Source: Fusicatenibacter sp.
Lineage (GTDB): Bacteria; Bacillota; Clostridia; Lachnospirales; Lachnospiraceae
Assembly (NCBI GenBank): GCA_017887445.1
Contig: JAGHIA010000014.1
Location: 1 to 37,814, forward strand
DNA: 37,814 bases
Direction: 5' to 3'
The notes beneath the pieces were generated by a model, which was given only the letters and a program-made list of their open reading frames with translations, had not been told where the DNA came from and did no database searches. Of this stretch, positions 23,979 through 34,100 are shown piece by piece; the stretch's first letter is position 1; every line of letters begins with the position of its first letter. A program made the translations under genes and the position numbers.

Positions 23979-26900
23979 TTACCGGCGTTTTTCAATACTC
24001 TTTTCTACAACTTTCACGTTCTGATTTCCATATTTTTCATTCAAAATACCCAGCAGATCGTCTCCGATTTTGACTCCGCGGCTGGGCGGAAGGCGTTTCA
24101 TGGCCTTGGGAGACCGGATATAGAGCACTACCTGGTCGGTGCCGTCGGACTCGGCAAGAATCTGATACAGGCCTGCCACCTCCCGCTCGTAGGTCTCCTT
24201 GTCCGCGAACTGGATCCACAGTTCTCTGGGCACATCGGAGAACGGATACATTTTCTCGCAGATCAGTTTGCTGGCCTTATCGTCCTCGGCGGACACTCTG
24301 CCCTGGATAAACACTTTCGCGTCTTCCTGCATCAGGGACGCGTTCCGCTCGTAATCCCGCGGGAACACCACAATCTCCAGCGTACCCAGCAGGTCCTCCA
24401 GCGTCAGAAACGCCATGGTCTTATTATTCTTTGTATATTTTATTTTTTTATCCGTGATCATGCCGCCGACGATCACCTTCGCCCCGTCCACAACCTTCGG
24501 GAATCCGGTGTCCTCGTCCGGCAGAAAATCTGTGGTCACTGCCGTGATGTTCTTTCTCCAGCACTCCTCCTGCTCCTCCAGCGGATGGCCGCTGATATAA
24601 ATGCCCAGCACCTCTTTTTCCAGGGCAAGCTTTTCTTCCTTTCCAAACTCGCCCACTTTTGGCAGCGGAATCTCGTAGGAATGCTTCGTCTCCTCGTCCA
24701 CAAAATCAAACAGGCTCATCTGGCCGCTCATGGAGTTCTTTTTCTCCTGGGCCGCCGCGTCCATCACCATGGTATAGACCTGCATCATCTGTTTGCGGGT
24801 GGCGCCGAAGCTATCGAAGGCGCCGGATTTGATAAAGTTTTCCACGGTCTTTTTGTTGATCTCTTTTCCGGTCATCCGCCCGACAAAATCCTGCAGGGAC
24901 TGGAACTGGCCGTTGGCCTCCCGCTCCTGGGACACCGCCTCCATCACCGGTTTTCCCACGCCTTTGATGGCGGACATTCCGTAGCGGATGCTCTTTCCCT
25001 CAACGGTAAAGATCCCTTCGCTGCGGTTGACGTCCGGCGGCAGGATGGAGATTCCCATCTGGCGGGAATTGAGGATATACTCGGCCACCTTTCCGGGATT
25101 GTCGATGCAGGAGGTCATAAGAGCCGCCATAAATTCCACCGGATAATAATATTTCAGCCACGCGGTCTGGTAAGATACCACCGCGTAAGCCGCCGCGTGG
25201 GATTTGTTGAAGGCGTACTTGGCAAAATCGATCATCTCGTCATAAATTTTGTTGGCCACCGCCTCGCTGATTCCGTTGTTGATACAGCCGGGCACCTGGT
25301 CCTCCGGATTTCCGTAGACAAAGCTCTCCCGCTCTTTTTCCATGACGGAGGCTTTCTTTTTCGACATGGCGCGGCGCAGAAGGTCGGCCCGTCCCAGGGA
25401 GTATCCCGCCAGCGCCTGCACGATCTGCATGACCTGCTCCTGGTAGACGATACAGCCGTAGGTCTGCTCCAGGATCGGCTTCAGAAGCGGCGTGTCGTAG
25501 GTCACGGTCTCCGGATGATTTTTTCCCCGGATATACTGGGGGATAAAGTCCATCGGGCCGGGACGGTACAGAGAGATCCCGGCGATGATATCCTCCAGGC
25601 TCTGGGGTTTCAGTTCCTTCATGAAGTTCTTCATGCCGCCGCTTTCCAACTGGAACACGCCCTCGGTCTTTCCCGCGCCGATCATCTCCAATACTTTCTG
25701 ATCGTTGTAGTCGATCTGATCCAGATCGATCTTTGTCCCGCTGCTGCGCTCCGCCAGATGTACCGCGTTCTGGATGACGGTCAGCGTCCGCAGTCCCAGG
25801 AAGTCCATTTTCAGCAGTCCCAGCTCCTCCAGCGTCGTCATGGTAAACTGGGTGACCAGGGTACCGTCGCTGGCTCTGGACAGGGGAACATATTCGTCCA
25901 CCGGCTTCTGGCTGATGACCACGCCCGCCGCGTGCATGGATGTGTGGCGGGGCAGTCCCTCCAGGCGGCGGGACATATCGATAAGATACTGCACCTGCTC
26001 GTCGGAGTCGTACAGCTCCTTCAGCTCGTGGTTCATTTTCAGCGCCTTGTCGATGGTGATGTTCAGCTCGTTGGGGATCATCTTGGCAATGGAATCCACC
26101 TGGGCATAGGGCAGATCCAGCACACGCCCCACGTCGCGGATCACACCGCGGGCCGCCAGGGTACCGAAGGTGACGATCTGCACCACCCGGTCCTTGCCGT
26201 ACTTTCGCGTCACATAGTCGATGACCTCCTGCCTGCGCTCGAAGCAGAAATCCACATCGATATCCGGCATGGTCACACGTTCCGGGTTCAGGAAACGCTC
26301 GAACAGCAGCTGGTAGCGCATGGGGTCCAGCCTTGTGATGCCAAGGGTATAGGAAACCAGACTGCCCGCCGCGGAACCACGGCCGGGGCCTACCATAATA
26401 TCATGGTCTCTGGCAAACTTGATGAAATCCCAGACAATCAGGAAGTAATCCACATATCCCATGGTCTGAATGGTATTCAACTCGTACTCCAGCCGTTCCT
26501 TCAGCTCCTGAGTGGCCGGATGATACAGCTGTTCCAATCCTTCGAAACATAGTTTGTTGAGATATTCCCAGGCTGTGTACCCCTCGGGCACGTCGAACCG
26601 GGGCAGCTTTGTGACGCCGAACTCAATGTTCACCTGACAGCGGTCGGCAATCTTCTGGGTATTCTCCAGCGCCTGGAGCGCATAGGGAAACAGCCGGCGC
26701 ATTTCTTCCTCCGACTTGACGTAATACTGGCCGCCCTCGTAGCGCATCCGGTCCTCGTCCTGCACCTTTTTTCCGGTCTGGATGCAGAGAAGGATGTCGT
26801 GGGAATCGGCGTCAGTCTCATAGGTATAATGAACGTCGTTGGTGGCCACAAGCTCAATGCCAGTCTCCTGGCTCATGCGCATCAGCTGCTGGTTCACCAG

Positions 26901-27452
26901 GCGCTGCTCGGGGATCCCGTGGTCCTGCAGCTCCAGAAAAAAATTTCCCTTGCCGAAGATCTCCTGGTAGCGCAGCGCGGCCTGTTTTCCTTCCTCGTAG
27001 AAATTCCGCACCAGATAACGGGGGACCTCACCGGCCAGACAGGCGCTTAAGGCAATGATCCCCTCATGGTACCGTTCAAGAATCTCCATATCCACACGGG
27101 GTTTATAATAAAAACCGTCCACATAGCCTTTGGAGACGATTTTTGTCAGATTGGAATAGCCAAGGTCGTTCTCTGCCAGGAGCACCAGATGGTAATAGCG
27201 GTCCTCGCCCTTTACCGTCTCCCGGTCAAAGCGGGAACCAGGCGCCACATAGACCTCGCAGCCCATGATCGGCTTGATTCCCGCCTCCCTGGCGGCTTTA
27301 TAAAAATCAATACAGCCGAACATCACGCCGTGATCCGTGATGGCGGCGCTGTCCATCCCCAGCTCTTTTACCCGGGCCACATACTCTCTGATTTTGTTGG
27401 ACCCGTCCAGAAGGCTGTACTCGGTGTGGACATGAAGATGTGCAAAACTCAT
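23979..27452 (-). CDS. dnaE: DNA polymerase III alpha subunit
   Basis: 1157 residues, the normal DnaE length; a replicative polymerase alongside PolC in Firmicutes. Domains in order: PHP (HLHVHTEYSLLDGSN at 5-19, AITDHGVMFG), polymerase core (GPGRGSAAGSLVSYTLG near 355, PDIDVDFCFERR with the catalytic Asp pair near 397, LPRHTSMHAAGVV, YRPGPMDFIPQYI, FNKSHAAAYAVVSYQTAW), helix-hairpin-helix (GMSAIKGVG), OB-fold (VIVGGMITDKKIKYTKNNKTMAFLTLEDLLG near 975) and a C-terminal region ending VKVVEKSIEKRR. Its ATG overlaps the upstream S1-protein gene by four bases. Confidence 0.98.
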   Translation of the reverse strand: MSFAHLHVHTEYSLLDGSNKIREYVARVKELGMDSAAITDHGVMFGCIDFYKAAREAGIKPIMGCEVYVAPGSRFDRETVKGEDRYYHLVLLAENDLGYSNLTKIVSKGYVDGFYYKPRVDMEILERYHEGIIALSACLAGEVPRYLVRNFYEEGKQAALRYQEIFGKGNFFLELQDHGIPEQRLVNQQLMRMSQETGIELVATNDVHYTYETDADSHDILLCIQTGKKVQDEDRMRYEGGQYYVKSEEEMRRLFPYALQALENTQKIADRCQVNIEFGVTKLPRFDVPEGYTAWEYLNKLCFEGLEQLYHPATQELKERLEYELNTIQTMGYVDYFLIVWDFIKFARDHDIMVGPGRGSAAGSLVSYTLGITRLDPMRYQLLFERFLNPERVTMPDIDVDFCFERRQEVIDYVTRKYGKDRVVQIVTFGTLAARGVIRDVGRVLDLPYAQVDSIAKMIPNELNITIDKALKMNHELKELYDSDEQVQYLIDMSRRLEGLPRHTSMHAAGVVISQKPVDEYVPLSRASDGTLVTQFTMTTLEELGLLKMDFLGLRTLTVIQNAVHLAERSSGTKIDLDQIDYNDQKVLEMIGAGKTEGVFQLESGGMKNFMKELKPQSLEDIIAGISLYRPGPMDFIPQYIRGKNHPETVTYDTPLLKPILEQTYGCIVYQEQVMQIVQALAGYSLGRADLLRRAMSKKKASVMEKERESFVYGNPEDQVPGCINNGISEAVANKIYDEMIDFAKYAFNKSHAAAYAVVSYQTAWLKYYYPVEFMAALMTSCIDNPGKVAEYILNSRQMGISILPPDVNRSEGIFTVEGKSIRYGMSAIKGVGKPVMEAVSQEREANGQFQSLQDFVGRMTGKEINKKTVENFIKSGAFDSFGATRKQMMQVYTMVMDAAAQEKKNSMSGQMSLFDFVDEETKHSYEIPLPKVGEFGKEEKLALEKEVLGIYISGHPLEEQEECWRKNITAVTTDFLPDEDTGFPKVVDGAKVIVGGMITDKKIKYTKNNKTMAFLTLEDLLGTLEIVVFPRDYERNASLMQEDAKVFIQGRVSAEDDKASKLICEKMYPFSDVPRELWIQFADKETYEREVAGLYQILAESDGTDQVVLYIRSPKAMKRLPPSRGVKIGDDLLGILNEKYGNQNVKVVEKSIEKRR

Positions 27453-28294
27453 GAATGGATCCTCCAGATTTTTCCGTCCCGCAGTTCAATCTGTTTCTCT
27501 TTCAGCAGATGGCCCACCGCCCGCTTGAAGGCGGCCTTGCTCAGTCCGAATTCTCTCTGGATCACCTCCGGGGACGCCTTGTCGTCGAAGGGAAGGACCC
27601 CTGCAAATTCCCCGATCACCTGAAGAACGTTCTCCGAGTCCTCCTGGATCTGCTCATAGGCTTTTCCTCTGGCAGACAGGGTAAGTTTTCCGTCCTCCTT
27701 CACCTCCGTCACCCGCAGCTTCAGCCTCTGCCCGGTCCGGTAGCCGGCCTGGGCTTCCCGCTTGGGGATCAGTCCGGAATATTTGTCGTCCACCGCCACA
27801 AACGCGCCGAAATTTCCGCTGTTCTCGTATACCACACCCTCCACCGTGTCGCCGATGGTGTAGGGGGAATTGGTCTTCAGGAACGGATAAACCTTCATGG
27901 TGGCGCAAAGGCGGCTGCTCTTATCAATATACAAAGATACCAGCACCTTGTCTCCCTGACATACCCGGAAGGTCTGCTCCCGGAAGGGAAGCAGCAGATC
28001 TTTTTCCAGGCCCCAGTCCAGGAACGCCCCGATCTTTCCGGTCTGCACCACGTCCAGCACCGCCAGTCCTCCAAGGGTCAGCTTCGGCTCCCGGGTAGTA
28101 GCGATCATGCGGTCGCTGGAATCCCGGTACAGGAATACCTCCAGCTCGTCGCCCTCCTTCGTCCCTTCCGGCACCTGCTTCGCGGGGAGCAATACCCGCT
28201 CCTGCTCGCCGGCTTCGCGGCTCTCGCCGAGATAGACGCCGAATTCTACTCTTTTTACTACCGTAAGTTTTTGTTTTCTTCCTAAGTTCAGCAT
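27449..28294 (-). CDS. CvfB-like S1 RNA-binding protein
   Basis: 281 residues from ATG 28294 (AAAAGGAG six bases upstream). Tandem S1/OB-type domains are visible: residues 1-60 (KQKLTVVKRVEFGVYLG), about 70-135 (VLDVVQTGKIGAFLDWGLEKDLLLP) and about 140-205 (YTIGDTVEGVVYENSGNFGAFVAVDDKYSGLIP, then GQRLKLRVTEVKEDGKLTLS). A C-terminal winged helix follows (ASPEVIQREFGLSKAAFKRAVGHLLKE). This is the layout of CvfB, an RNA-binding virulence regulator in Staphylococcus aureus. It overlaps dnaE by four bases and follows pncB by 78 bp. Confidence 0.92.
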   Translation of the reverse strand: MLNLGRKQKLTVVKRVEFGVYLGESREAGEQERVLLPAKQVPEGTKEGDELEVFLYRDSSDRMIATTREPKLTLGGLAVLDVVQTGKIGAFLDWGLEKDLLLPFREQTFRVCQGDKVLVSLYIDKSSRLCATMKVYPFLKTNSPYTIGDTVEGVVYENSGNFGAFVAVDDKYSGLIPKREAQAGYRTGQRLKLRVTEVKEDGKLTLSARGKAYEQIQEDSENVLQVIGEFAGVLPFDDKASPEVIQREFGLSKAAFKRAVGHLLKEKQIELRDGKIWRIHS

Positions 28295-28372
28295 AATTCT
28301 CCTTTTATCCGCAGCAGGCATAAAGAAATATTCCTTTATGAAACCAGCTTTGCCCGCCACGGTGATTCATTT

Positions 28373-29848
28373 TCAGATATTCTCCAGCGCCTTCATGCTC
28401 ATTTCTTCCAAAAGGTCGGATTTGATCTTATACAGCTTGTCCGACAGGTCCACATATACCTGATGGGGATTGACCAGACGCAGGGATTCCTCCCAGAGCG
28501 TCGCTTTCTCCCTGGTGCAGATCTCACGGATCTCCATGAGGGACGGGGAATTATACACACACATTCCCTTCTTGAACACCGGCACCAGAAGCTCCCGCAG
28601 GGTATAGGTTCCACCCTTGATCTTGGTCTTTTTCCAGGTCTCGATGGGGTCAAAGATGATCATATCCTTACTCTCGTCGAAGGTCTCGCCTGCCAGACAG
28701 ATAAGGTCCGCGCGGATCTTTCCCGACTCCTTGTCGTAAATACGGAAAATGGTCTTGTTGCCGGGATTCGTCACCTTCTCCGAATTTTCAGAGAGCTTGA
28801 TCTTCGGGATAAAATCCTCATCCTCTTTATTTTTCACCGCCGCCAGTTTGTAAACGCCGCCAAAGGCCGGACAGTCGCTGGCTGTGATCAGATTGGTCCC
28901 CACGCCCCAGGAATTGATCTTCGCCCCCTGGGTCTTCAGGCTGTCGATCAGATGCTCGTCCAGATCGCTGGAAGCGGAGATAACGGCGTCGCCAAATCCT
29001 GCTTCCTCCAGCATCTCATAGGCTTTTTTGGACAGATACGCCAGGTCGCCGCTGTCGATGCGGATGCCGTAGCCTTTCATGGGACGGCCCTCGGCCTTCA
29101 TCTCGCGGAACACGCGGATGGCGTTTGGCACGCCGGATTCCAGCACGTCGTAGGTATCCACCAGCAGGATACACGCGTCCGGGTAGAGATTGGCATAGGT
29201 TTTAAACGCCGTGTACTCGTCCGGGAAGCTCATGATCCAGCTGTGGGCATGGGTTCCCTTCACCGGCGCGCCGAACATTTTGCCGGTCAGCACATTGGAA
29301 GTTCCGATGCAGCCGCCGATCATCGCGGCCCGGGCGCCGTAAATGCCCGCGTCCGGTCCCTGGGCGCGGCGCAGTCCGAATTCCATGATCCCGTCGCCCT
29401 TGGCCGCGTAGACCACGCGGGAAGCCTTGGTGGCGATCAGGCTCTGATGATTGATAATATTTAAAATGGCCGTCTCCACCAGCTGCGCCTCCATCATCGG
29501 CGCGATAACCTTCAAAAGCGGCTCGCGGGGGAACACCACGGTTCCCTCGGGGATCGCGTAGATGTCTCCGGTGAAATGAAAGCCTCGCAGATATTCCAGG
29601 AAATCCTCGTCAAAAATATTCAGCGAACGGAGATAATCCACGTCGTCCGGCGCGAAATGAAGGTCGCGGATATACTCCACCACCTGTTCCAGGCCGGCGG
29701 CTATGGCGTAGGCCCCGCCGCTGGGATTTTTCCGGTAGAACGCGTCAAAGACGACGATCTGGTCCGTAGGATTTTTAAAGTATCCCTGCATCATGGTCAG
29801 TTCATACAGGTCTGTGAGCAGCGTAAGATTCTGTGCTTGTGTTCTCAT
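28373..29848 (-). CDS. pncB: Nicotinate phosphoribosyltransferase
   Basis: 491 residues; it makes nicotinate mononucleotide from nicotinate and PRPP in NAD salvage. The family's start LTDLYELTMMQGYF, the KASRVVYAAKGDGIMEFGLRRAQGPDAG segment with the conserved substrate-binding residues, GTSNVLTGKMFGAPVKGTHAHSWI with the catalytic His, and GYGIRIDSGDLAYLSKKAYEML are all present, and the length is normal for the long bacterial/human-type enzyme. It overlaps the thioesterase gene by four bases (ATGA). Confidence 0.96.
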   Translation of the reverse strand: MRTQAQNLTLLTDLYELTMMQGYFKNPTDQIVVFDAFYRKNPSGGAYAIAAGLEQVVEYIRDLHFAPDDVDYLRSLNIFDEDFLEYLRGFHFTGDIYAIPEGTVVFPREPLLKVIAPMMEAQLVETAILNIINHQSLIATKASRVVYAAKGDGIMEFGLRRAQGPDAGIYGARAAMIGGCIGTSNVLTGKMFGAPVKGTHAHSWIMSFPDEYTAFKTYANLYPDACILLVDTYDVLESGVPNAIRVFREMKAEGRPMKGYGIRIDSGDLAYLSKKAYEMLEEAGFGDAVISASSDLDEHLIDSLKTQGAKINSWGVGTNLITASDCPAFGGVYKLAAVKNKEDEDFIPKIKLSENSEKVTNPGNKTIFRIYDKESGKIRADLICLAGETFDESKDMIIFDPIETWKKTKIKGGTYTLRELLVPVFKKGMCVYNSPSLMEIREICTREKATLWEESLRLVNPHQVYVDLSDKLYKIKSDLLEEMSMKALENI

Positions 29849-30591
29849 GGCTTATCTCCTTTTGTATTTTCCCCTTGGGCGTCCTGTCCGGAAAACTCCA
29901 GGATCACGTACGGACGGCCCGCCTCATCGTTCAATGTCACCACACAGACGCCGTCTGTCCAGGAAATCCCCGGAACCATCACATCTCCAAGACGCGCCTG
30001 TCGTTTATATTCGGCCCGCAGCCGGCGCACCTGAAACTCCCCTGGCAGATATTCGGCGGCAATGGCTACATACTGGCCGTTGTTTACATGATGGTTGCTG
30101 TCCAGGTGATGGGCGTGTACCGTCACCGGCTCCAGAAACCGCTGTTCCTCCGGGACAGGAATCTTTCTTCCGGCATATTCCATTTCCATGGGGTCCTCTA
30201 TGCCGTAACGCTCCATCTCGTCCTCGTCCGCGCGCACCGGACGGCCCGCAGCCAGATCCATGTACGCCCACTCGGAATAGGCGGCGGCCAGCGGTTCGCC
30301 CGCCTTCGTCTCCATGACAAAATTTCTCATTCCCGTAAATCCATGAAATCCGCAGGCCCAGGTTCCCGTGCGGATCTCCTCGCCCAGGGAGGGATAGCGC
30401 CAAACGCTGATCTGCCAGGAGGTCAGCACCCAAAGTTTTCCTTTTTCTTTTAAATATTCCACGCCGATCCCCAGGTCCTCCGACTGGAACGTGCTGCAGT
30501 CCTGGAAATAATTGATCAGGCTGTGCAGCGGCAGACGCAGGTTTTCGTCCAGTTCGCTGTAACGGATACGGCTGTCAAAATAATACTTCAA
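29845..30591 (-). CDS. Acyl-ACP thioesterase
   Basis: 248 residues from TTG 30591; AAAAAAGGAG six bases upstream decides this start over a TTG 36 bases further out, and the resulting N-terminus (KYYFDSRIRYSELDENLRL) fits the family. It has two hotdog domains as in plant FatA/FatB-like bacterial enzymes: LINYFQDCSTFQSEDLG and the WYPSLGEEI-like WRYPSLGEEIRTGTW in the first, and DSNHHVNNGQYVAIA with the catalytic Asn and His in the second. It hydrolyses acyl-ACP to free fatty acid. It heads the run to pncB, the S1 gene, dnaE and pfkA, behind an extended -10 promoter. Confidence 0.92.
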   Translation of the reverse strand: MKYYFDSRIRYSELDENLRLPLHSLINYFQDCSTFQSEDLGIGVEYLKEKGKLWVLTSWQISVWRYPSLGEEIRTGTWACGFHGFTGMRNFVMETKAGEPLAAAYSEWAYMDLAAGRPVRADEDEMERYGIEDPMEMEYAGRKIPVPEEQRFLEPVTVHAHHLDSNHHVNNGQYVAIAAEYLPGEFQVRRLRAEYKRQARLGDVMVPGISWTDGVCVVTLNDEAGRPYVILEFSGQDAQGENTKGDKP

Positions 30592-30626
30592 TGGATACTC
30601 CTTTTTTTGCTTTTTTACAATAAACA

Positions 30627-30635
30627 ATTATAACA
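30627..30635 (-). promoter_or_regulatory. Extended -10 promoter for the thioesterase-pncB-dnaE run
   Basis: TGTTATAAT on the minus strand, 36-44 bases before the TTG start. A clear -35 is lacking, which is tolerated with the TGn extension. Confidence 0.6.
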
Positions 30636-30700
30636 CGAAACCAGAACGTTACCCACTATTTTGATCAGTATTTTTTTTAAAAATTTTTTTAAAAAAAGGC

Positions 30701-30729
30701 TTGCTTTTTTTTACATGTTCTGGTAGAAT
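30701..30729 (+). promoter_or_regulatory. Promoter of tRNA-Gln
   Basis: TTGCTT (30701-30706), 17-bp spacer, TAGAAT (30724-30729), 19 bases before the mature tRNA 5' end. Preceded by A/T runs that could act as an UP element. Confidence 0.75.
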
Positions 30730-30748
30730 ACATTTTGTTGTGAGACAT

Positions 30749-30820
30749 TGGGCTATCGCCAAAGGGTAAGGCAACGGACTCTGACTCCGTCATTTCAAGG
30801 TTCGAATCCTTGTAGCCCAG
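30749..30820 (+). tRNA. tRNA-Gln (anticodon CUG)
   Basis: 72 nt cloverleaf: acceptor TGGGCTA/TAGCCCA with discriminator G, D arm GCC..GGC around AAAGGGTAA, anticodon stem ACGGA/TCCGT with loop CTCTGAC (anticodon CTG, reading CAG), T arm CAAGG TTCGAAT CCTTG. The U1-A72 pair at the acceptor end is characteristic of tRNA-Gln. CCA is not encoded. Own promoter and terminator flank it. Confidence 0.96.
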
Positions 30821-30824
30821 CTGA

Positions 30825-30876
30825 AAGGGTCGTCGCATGAGAGATGAAATCTCTCGTGAGGCAGGCCCTCTTTTTT
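30825..30876 (+). terminator. Intrinsic terminator of tRNA-Gln
   Basis: CATGAGAGAT pairs with ATCTCTCGTG around GAA, extended by AGGG with CCCT, and is followed by CTTTTTTG, a few bases after the tRNA. Confidence 0.88.
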
Positions 30877-30933
30877 GTCTGTTTTTCGTCCAGATGAACA
30901 GCAACATCCCTCAGATACGCGATAGAGCACGTT

Positions 30934-31021
30934 GTAACCATTCAGCCAGGCCCGATACCCACAGGCACTACGTTTTCCTACGGTCTGTGCAGTGAATGTA
31001 CAGACCTGGCCAAACTGTTAC
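30934..31021. repeat. Palindrome-bounded repeat, family B, copy 5 (shortened)
   Basis: GTAACCATTCAGCCAGG to CTGGCCAAACTGTTAC with the CGGTCTGTGCAGTG/TGTACAGACC stem; the CATCCGGCC hairpin is missing. It lies between tRNA-Gln and the TIR gene. Confidence 0.75.
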
Positions 31022-31043
31022 TGCGCATTAATGCGCAGGTCGT

Positions 31044-31143
31044 AGAGCGTGTTTGAAAATTGCTTTCTGCAAGATATGCGTCACAGTTTGTGGAGAAATG
31101 GCAGGATTCCCCGCAAAGTGGGCGTGCGGATTGCGGGAACGAA
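31044..31143. repeat. AGAGCGTG hairpin element, copy 3 (internally deleted)
   Basis: Left 45 bp match copies 1 and 2; the central CGTAGC tip is lost, and GCAAAGTGGGCGTGCGGATTGCGGGAACG resumes at the right before sequence decays. It ends eight bases from the TIR stop codon. Confidence 0.75.
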
Positions 31144-31151
31144 AAACTTTC

Positions 31152-34100
31152 CTATGATATAAAATATTTTCTTTCATCCGCCGCGTCTAAGCGCTTTCCA
31201 TCCAGAACCGTTTCCGCACGCTTCTTCAGTTCCTGGTAGTCATAGAAATGTGTATAAGTGTTTGTCTGTCTGCAGAAGATTTCGCCGCCTCTGAAGCTCA
31301 CTTCGCCGTAGGGAACATCGGCATACCGGTAAAACCGCCCGTCCAGCACCGAGTATATCCTGATCCTGGGCAGCGTAAATCCCTTGTCGCTTGCGCTGTA
31401 TGCGCTGGCGGATCCCAGTTTAAAATAGCTTTCGCTTCCGTCCGTGTAGATCGCGCTGTTCCACCCCGCATCGCCGCTTTCCTGCATAAGAAGAACGCCC
31501 CTGTCCACATCCCACAATGTCAGATACGATCTGTCTCCCAGACTGACCAGATAGCGGTCATGGTTCAGAAATCCAAAATCAATCTCAGAAAAGTTCCCAT
31601 ACTCCAGAGAACTTATGACCTCCCCATTCTCCATATTTATGATGGCAATGGTTCCGTCTTCCCTATATCCGGCGACCACATTTTCTTCCCAGCCCACCTT
31701 GATAAAATCGTCTGCCAGGCCGTAAGTCTGTTTACCTGCGATCTCTGTCCATTCCCCGGCAGCCGTATCCCATACTTTCAGTCCGTATGACGCATCGCCG
31801 CTTTCATCATACCTCACCACCAGGATAGCGATATACCGGTCATCCGCCGACACCTGCACATCCCAGACAGATTCTTCATTGCCAAGCTCCACCACCGCGT
31901 CCGCCGCGTCCGGAAGAACGATCCCGTCACCGCTGATATCTGCCACCACGAACGCCGAACTCTCCCACAGCACAATTTTCTCCGTACCGTGAAACACGGT
32001 CTGATCACACGTTCCCAGCCAGTCCAGATCCTCTTCTTCCTGTACTGCCACATTGCCCGACGCAAGATCCGCAGTAATCATCTGCCGCGTACCGGAATTA
32101 TTCTGATATACCTGGAACAGCAGGTAAGGTTTCCCTCCCAGATCCGTCACAGCAAGATCTGACAGATAGGTGTTGGCCTCCTCGCTGGTATACCGGAACA
32201 GCTCTTCCGCCTCCCCTGCCTGATAGACGATAAGGTCTGTCTTTTCTGTTTCGTCCCAGTTCCGGCATATCACACAGCGGTAGGTGATCTTTGCTCCGTC
32301 TAAGCCTTCCACCGTAAAATACTCCACCGTGTCAGCTTCCGTCTGTTCTCCTGTGCTTTCCATAGAAGAGTCAGAAAACTGTCTGCCAAATACAATATTC
32401 CGCTCCTCCCCCACGGTCCAGACAACGGTATTATGTTCCCGGCTGAACAGGAAGTCTTCCGTACTTGCAGCGACTGCGCTCACCTCAAAGTCTATGTTCT
32501 GTCCATCCAGCACAAAGATCGTGATTCCCCCGTCGTTCATTCCCACAAGCATTCTTCCGGGATCATATTTCTGTATGTTTATAACATCCTCCGCATAAGA
32601 TTTCTCCTGGATCACTTCCCCGGTCTCCAGCTTATACGCCGTTACCTTATTTTTGACAGAAGCAAAGAGAACTTCCTGCTCCTCTCCTTCCATCTCCATC
32701 GTTTCCGCAGACAGGATACATGTATTCGAGAAGGCCTCTGTAATATATTCTTCCGACTTCCAGATCCTTTCCCCGGTTCCGGTATCGTATACGGCAATAT
32801 AATTTCTCTTTCTCGGCGCGTCCTCTGTCCGCTCTTTGGTATCCGTATAAATGTAATGTACCGCGGCCGTCAGGCCGTCCGGAAGCGCAAGGACTTCTTC
32901 CGCGCACTCCGCCGCCATAAGCTCCAGTCCCCCGCTCTTTACCTGGAACCGCAGCAATCCCCTCTGCGGCTCTTCCTGGGTATATACACGGTCTTCCACA
33001 CCAAGCAGGATCTCTTCTCCATCCTCACTGAAAGAAAGAGCGTTTAACTTATAATTCTCTCCTTCCTCCTGTACATAATACTTTTCCTGTATACACGTTC
33101 CGGACGCAAGATCATAGACCCATATCTTCTGCCCATCCGCCACAACCACCAGCCGGTCGCGCACGGCACACGCCACAGGATCGATATGGCTGCCATCCCC
33201 TTCTATCCGGACAGACTTCTCTGTCTTCTGTGTTTTCCAGTCAACCAACAGTATCTGGGATTCCGTCAAAAGGACGGCCTTTGTCCCGGACGCGGGGATA
33301 AATCTCGTGAACGGCTCCCCTTCGGCTTCACTTATGTCCTGCTGGGTAATCTTCCAGAGGCACTCCCCGTTCTCAGGGTTCAGGACATAGGCGTTTCCAA
33401 GCTGATCCGTGCAGAAGCATCCCGTCTCCTCCTCGTTCAGGCAGATGGTGTCCTGTTCCAGATATACCGCCTGGCCTTCCATTCTGTAGGCGGTGTCGGG
33501 TTTAAAGCTGATGGTATTCGAATGATCATACGTATACAAGGCGTTGTTCAGGGCATACATCTGTTCCGGCACCACCGGATCCACGGCATCTTCGTCCTCC
33601 GGGGTAATGGCCAGCGCGGTCAGAAGGGCCCTCTCCCTGTCTCCGCCCTGCAGAAGCTCTCCCGATATCCCGGACAGATATCTGGCCTGGTTGCGGCGGG
33701 CCTCTTCGTAGCGCGCTTTCGTCTCCTGCGACTGGTACAGCACATAGATTGAGAAAAGAAGCGCCGCGGCAGTACCTGCGCCGGCTGCGGCCATCATCCT
33801 GCGAAACATATATTCCCTGTGCCTTTGTCTCAGTGAATCGTAAGTGCATGAGAGTATCGGCGCGGCAATACGCAGAAACTCCTGCTTCAGCTTATGGTCC
33901 CGTTCTTTCTGATCCTTCCCTCTGACATCCGCTGCCATGGGTTCTGTTTCTATACGGACCACGACCTCTTCCCCGTTTTCCAGTACTCTCTTTTCTTCCC
34001 TGTAACATAGGATCCCGGGGAATGCCTCTTCCGGTTCTCCGTCCGCCAGAATGGCAAGTATCTTTTCCTTCTCATGTGATTCCAGAAATGTGCGGATCTC

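Noticed and set aside
23904-26552. Open plus-strand frame of 882 codons opposite dnaE
   Set aside because: It lies antisense to a clearly functional dnaE; its product is His/Leu/Gln-rich with no family motif and no ribosome binding site, as expected from the complement of GC-biased codons.
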